NCBI GenBank assembly: GCA_964581605.1
Contig: CAZOPF010000129.1
Span: forward strand, 1-14,166
Direction: 5' to 3'
From: CAADGU01 sp964581605
GTDB lineage: Bacteria; Chloroflexota; Anaerolineae; Promineifilales; Promineifilaceae
DNA length: 14,166 nt
A program made the translations under genes and the position numbers. This document shows positions 13,981-14,166 of this stretch, piece after piece. Numbering within the stretch: the stretch's first letter is position 1; each line of letters opens with the position of its first letter. Below the pieces are notes generated by a model. The model did not search any database, was not told where the DNA came from, and worked only from the letters and a program-made list of their open reading frames with translations.

Positions 13981-14126
13981 CTACGATTGACGGCCGTATT
14001 CCATCCGCCCTTCCACATGCTACCAATCTACCCAAACAACCAGAGCTAACTTTTTGGTAAAAACGGCCGCAACCGCTATAACTGGTACATCTCGTTTCAA
14101 TTCCTAAGTACCCGTGCAGTAATTAT

Positions 14127-14166
14127 GTAATTGAGTAATTTGGTAATTAGCCGCTTCAATTACTTA
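14127..14166 (-). repeat. Octamer repeat cluster (GTAATTGA family) at window edge
   Basis: Units GTAATTAT, GTAATTGA, GTAATTTG and GTAATTAG are followed by a reverse-complement unit (CAATTACT), again mirrored. The cluster runs off the window. It is intergenic, upstream of the candidate promoter. Confidence 0.75.

Larger units (their letters stand above)
38..13997. repeat. Dispersed highly iterated palindrome ACGGCCGT (34 copies)
   Basis: My hand scan finds copies starting at 38, 531, 1375, 1644, 2953, 3217, 3394, 4055, 4883, 5516, 5582, 6149, 6368, 6474, 8340, 9616, 9891, 10034, 10113, 10160, 11027, 11444, 12378, 12514, 12595, 12832, 12947, 13054, 13193, 13528, 13600, 13680, 13810 and 13990. 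Many further near-matches carry G or T before CGGCCGT. Copies lie mostly in coding sequence and in all three frames (encoding T-A-V, G-R or R-P), so protein constraint does not explain them. Confidence 0.9.

Overview
The window looks like chromosomal DNA from an uncultured filamentous-type Chloroflexota, probably Anaerolineae or a near relative. This is inferred from three things: polytopic glycosyltransferases carrying C-terminal beta-sandwich domains, a very large membrane-anchored multi-GAF histidine kinase, and coding sequence full of short tandem-repeat clusters. No rRNA or marker gene is present to confirm it. Every supported gene lies on the minus strand, so transcription runs from high to low coordinates.

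Layout in transcription order. A candidate promoter (13952-13980) precedes two homologous membrane glycosyltransferases of 715 and 734 aa (13922-11775 and 11778-9574), which overlap by an ATGA. After 60 nt comes a compact type IIS restriction-modification pair: a DNA methyltransferase (9513-8659) and, 3 nt later, an AlwI-family endonuclease (8655-6958). Six nt further on is a third, more divergent membrane glycosyltransferase (761 aa, 6951-4666). Then, after a 55-nt repeat-rich gap, comes a 1349-aa sensor histidine kinase (4610-561). Last is a separate small unit: a good sigma70-like promoter (516-543), an 83-nt stretch ending in a strong intrinsic terminator (427-457), a small SWIM zinc-finger protein (387-139), and a final terminator (78-105).

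How the parts fit. The three glycosyltransferases most likely transfer sugars from polyprenyl-phosphate donors at the outer face of the cytoplasmic membrane, and the kinase may sense the envelope. The R-M pair looks like an insertion into this gene row: it is visibly AT-richer and nearly lacks an 8-bp palindrome that is abundant everywhere else.

The most unusual signals are not genes. (i) The palindrome ACGGCCGT occurs 34 times by my hand count, roughly 100-fold above chance, like cyanobacterial HIP1. (ii) At least four families of 7-15-nt repeat clusters lie in frame inside the genes. Different families occupy the same loop, just before the last membrane helix, in all three glycosyltransferases. 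(iii) The SWIM gene seems to have no promoter of its own. It sits behind a promoter, a leaderless 17-codon ORF and a terminator, an arrangement that suggests attenuation or a small RNA.
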